Positions 5,413 to 6,587 of a stretch of DNA of 6,587 nt are shown here, piece by piece; position 1 is the stretch's first letter, and each line of letters starts with the position of its first letter. Source of the stretch: Spirochaetales bacterium. GTDB lineage: Bacteria > Spirochaetota > Spirochaetia > DTKZ01. Position numbers and translations under genes: made by a program. A model generated the notes under the pieces. The model saw nothing but the letters and a program-made list of their open reading frames with translations, was not told the origin of the DNA and made no database searches. The stretch spans positions 1 through 6,587 of the forward strand of contig JAISAF010000253.1 in NCBI GenBank assembly GCA_031266855.1. Reading direction: 5' to 3'.

Positions 5413-6093
5413 TTAACTATCCTTTCCCTGTTTGTTTCTACCAAATGAAAAAAGCCCGGATTTGCCGGAAAACCTGACCCAGCGCCGCGCTGTTTTTTCC
5501 GTCCTGGTATCCGCGAGCCTTGAAAGAAAACGGGCAAAAGCCCGCGTTTCCGCAAGCGATGAATAATACCCATACAGGGTAAAAGGTTCGTTCTGGTATT
5601 GGGCAAACAGGGATGAAGCAAAAGCCCGGAACGCCGCCGCCGCCGCCGCCTGGAGAGGCGGCAGAACCTCCACCCCCCCATCGTGGTAGGCGAAAGACAA
5701 AACGCCTTTTTTCTGTCCCCGCAGCGCTATAAAAATTTCCTTTACAAGAAAAAAATAACTTTTTATAGAATCATCCACGACTTTTTCCATATCGGCAAAA
5801 GCCATATCGTGAAATTCCTTTTTCCCGGTATCCGCGAAAAAACTAACGATGACCTCATCCACAGCTTCAAGATCGTTCCAGGCCTCCGTAACAAGGGTTC
5901 GCGCGGAAAGAGGCGACCGGGGATTCCACGCGATATAGTACAAATTGGTTTTCTTCCGATCCTTGTCCACAGACTCCCGCGCGGAAAGAGCCGTATCCGC
6001 CGTAACAGCGACGCGGCTGCCAGCGGCGAGCACCTCCTCCGTCAGTTCCGACAAAAATGCCCCGCCTGTTCCCGCAAGAAGAATATTTCCCAT
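5413..6093 (-). CDS. Degenerate SDR-like Rossmann-fold protein
   Basis: The 226-residue protein has the outline of a short-chain dehydrogenase/reductase: beta-1 and glycine loop MGNILLAGTGGAFLSE, beta-2 SRVAVTAD (26-33), beta-4 VDEVIVSFFADTG (78-90), a long helix (100-124), beta-5 GVLSFAY (130-136), and a helix at 147-168. The defining residues are not kept. The TGxxxGxG pattern reads TGGAFLS, the NNAG motif reads SFFADTG, and the YxxxK helix is an alanine run (QAAAAAAFRAFASSLFAQ) with neither Tyr nor Lys in register. A nucleotide-binding or structural role without classical SDR catalysis is the best inference; a fully different Rossmann protein is possible. It is the first gene of the operon with the SDF-type symporter, whose start lies 3 bp downstream. 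No Shine-Dalgarno precedes ATG 6093, and a possible promoter lies unusually close (6130-6101). The end of the protein is basic (RRWVRFSGKSGLFSFGRNKQGK). Confidence 0.72.
   Translation of the reverse strand: MGNILLAGTGGAFLSELTEEVLAAGSRVAVTADTALSARESVDKDRKKTNLYYIAWNPRSPLSARTLVTEAWNDLEAVDEVIVSFFADTGKKEFHDMAFADMEKVVDDSIKSYFFLVKEIFIALRGQKKGVLSFAYHDGGVEVLPPLQAAAAAAFRAFASSLFAQYQNEPFTLYGYYSSLAETRAFARFLSRLADTRTEKTARRWVRFSGKSGLFSFGRNKQGKDS
5633..5650. repeat. (GCC)6 trinucleotide repeat inside the SDR-like gene
   Basis: Six uninterrupted GCC units encode most of the Ala149-Ala154 run on the minus strand. They fall at the helix where a true SDR would carry its YxxxK motif. In-frame slippage would change helix length without breaking the reading frame. 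Confidence 0.8.
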
Positions 6094-6100
6094 GACGGCA

Positions 6101-6130
6101 ATAGTACCGCAAACGGCTATGCAGGATCAA
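6101..6130 (-). promoter_or_regulatory. Candidate promoter for the SDR-like/symporter operon
   Basis: On the minus strand TTGATC (6130-6125) and TACTAT (6106-6101) are 18 bp apart; each is a partial consensus match. Only 7 bases separate the -10 from ATG 6093, so transcription would start at or next to the start codon. This agrees with the missing ribosome-binding site and would make the mRNA leaderless. Tentative. Confidence 0.35.
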
Positions 6131-6175
6131 GGATACACATTGGGGGCAACGCATTTACTTTTTCTGATTAAGAAT

Positions 6176-6280
6176 GGCGCATTTTTTGCGGCGACGCCGC
6201 AAAAAACCGGGCTTTCCGCTCCAAGTCCTCGGAAAGCGCCAATGCGCTTCCTGCGGGCTTTCCGCTACAATCCCATTGCG
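6176..6280 (+). repeat. Modular palindromic repeat, copy C
   Basis: Order: GGCGCA (6176-6181); perfect 11-bp palindrome TTTTTTGCGGC-GAC-GCCGCAAAAAA (6182-6206); CCGGGCTTTCCGCT (6207-6220); CCAAGTCCTC; second palindrome GGAAAGCGC-CAAT-GCGCTTCC (6231-6251, one bulged A); GCGGGCTTTCCGCT, whose GGGCTTTCCGCT spans 6255-6266; ACAATCCC and ATTGCGC. Linkers match copy A (526-633, reverse) almost base for base, including the CAAT loop of the second hairpin, while the stems differ with compensating changes. The 400-bp gene-free stretch 6094-6493 holds this element, a promoter for each flanking gene, GTGCGTATAAC at 6337-6347, and the arm repeat at 6367. Confidence 0.82.
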
Positions 6281-6366
6281 CCCCACGGGCTTTTCGCGCT
6301 TCGCTTACCCTTAGCCCATGCACCATCCTTTAGACCGTGCGTATAACAAGTTTGAAGATTTCTAAT

Positions 6367-6389
6367 CGCCAAGTCGAAAAAGTTGAATA
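6367..6389 (+). repeat. Solo copy of the 2975-2997 arm repeat
   Basis: This 23-base stretch (core AAGTCGAAAAAGTT, 6371-6384) matches 2975-2997 with two substitutions. No complementary CTTTTTCGACTT arm is visible in the following 200 bases, so any inverted partner would lie outside the window or has been lost. As at 2975, DNA beyond it turns AT-rich. Confidence 0.7.
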
Positions 6390-6443
6390 AGGTTTTGCTC
6401 TTTCCCCCATTATTTCACTGGCCTGATTCTGAGCTGCCGATGC

Positions 6444-6472
6444 TTGACAAATTTTCCGTTTGATGATAAAGT
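6444..6472 (+). promoter_or_regulatory. Candidate promoter for the partial ORF at the window end
   Basis: A perfect TTGACA (6444-6449) is followed after 17 bp by TAAAGT (6467-6472, 4 of 6). A perfect TATAAT (6477-6482) is also present but is 27 bp from this -35 and has no good partner of its own. Either would place a start just upstream of the AGGA at 6486-6489. Confidence 0.35.
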
Positions 6473-6496
6473 AAAATATAATTTCAGGAATGTATG

Positions 6497-6587
6497 ATGT
6501 ATAACGCGGTGTGGTATAGTAAAATTTATTATGTTATGCGCAATAAAAATACGCGTGTAACTCCTTATGTTATAAGCATTTACCCCC
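6497..6587 (+). CDS. Possible N-terminal fragment of an unknown protein
   Basis: From ATG 6497 the frame stays open for 30 codons to the window end (starting MYNAVWYSKIYYVM). AGGA at 6486-6489 lies 7 bases upstream of this ATG; the adjacent in-frame ATG 6494 is only 4 away. A candidate promoter precedes it. The fragment is tyrosine-rich and basic with no recognisable motif or signal peptide, and it is AT-rich like the exported protein at 3450-4016. Thirty open codons are weak evidence in AT-rich DNA, so chance remains a real alternative. Confidence 0.35.
   Translation, partial: MYNAVWYSKIYYVMRNKNTRVTPYVISIYP

Noticed and set aside
5683..6171. 162-residue plus-strand ORF opposite the SDR-like gene
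   Set aside because: Basic, motif-free translation, while the minus strand shows a Rossmann layout and operon spacing.

Overview
The window looks like a spirochaete chromosome, most plausibly a termite-gut Treponema relative. This is an inference from three things: the mixed base composition, a small Phd-like antitoxin of a type I associate with Treponema, and intergenic DNA crowded with palindromes. No rRNA, tRNA, CRISPR array, transposase or phage gene is visible.

Layout: 1-336 is the C-terminal end of an unrecognised, probably exported protein. Positions 337-717 hold no gene. They contain three perfect hairpins and an inverted copy (A) of a modular palindromic repeat, then a likely promoter. 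A zinc-dependent MDR dehydrogenase follows (718-1749, +). Positions 1750-2140 are again gene-free and hold a short repeat copy (B), two more perfect hairpins and a 19-bp direct repeat. A xylose-isomerase-like TIM-barrel protein follows (2141-2956, +). An imperfect inverted repeat (2971-3043) opens an AT-rich segment with a solitary antitoxin-like gene (3089-3322, +) and an unrecognised exported protein (3450-4016, +). On the minus strand, a degenerate SDR-like Rossmann protein (6093-5413) and a divergent SDF-family cation symporter (5409-4177) lie 3 bp apart and form an operon. Positions 6094-6493 hold no gene. They carry repeat copy C, a copy of the arm repeat seen near 2975, and a candidate promoter for a partial AT-rich ORF that runs off the window end.

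How genes may work together: the dehydrogenase and TIM-barrel isomerase/epimerase are co-oriented and make a plausible sugar, polyol or sugar-acid catabolic pair, though 391 bp of repeat-rich DNA separates them. The transporter and SDR-like protein are almost certainly co-transcribed, but both lack the residues that define the usual activity of their families, so substrate and role are open.

The most interesting content is intergenic. Three copies of a modular element keep conserved linkers, while the palindromes between the linkers differ completely in sequence yet stay paired. Additional perfect hairpins with a shared GC(C)TTCG(G)C core surround them. This is visible directly by comparing 526-633 (reverse), 1764-1826 and 6176-6280.
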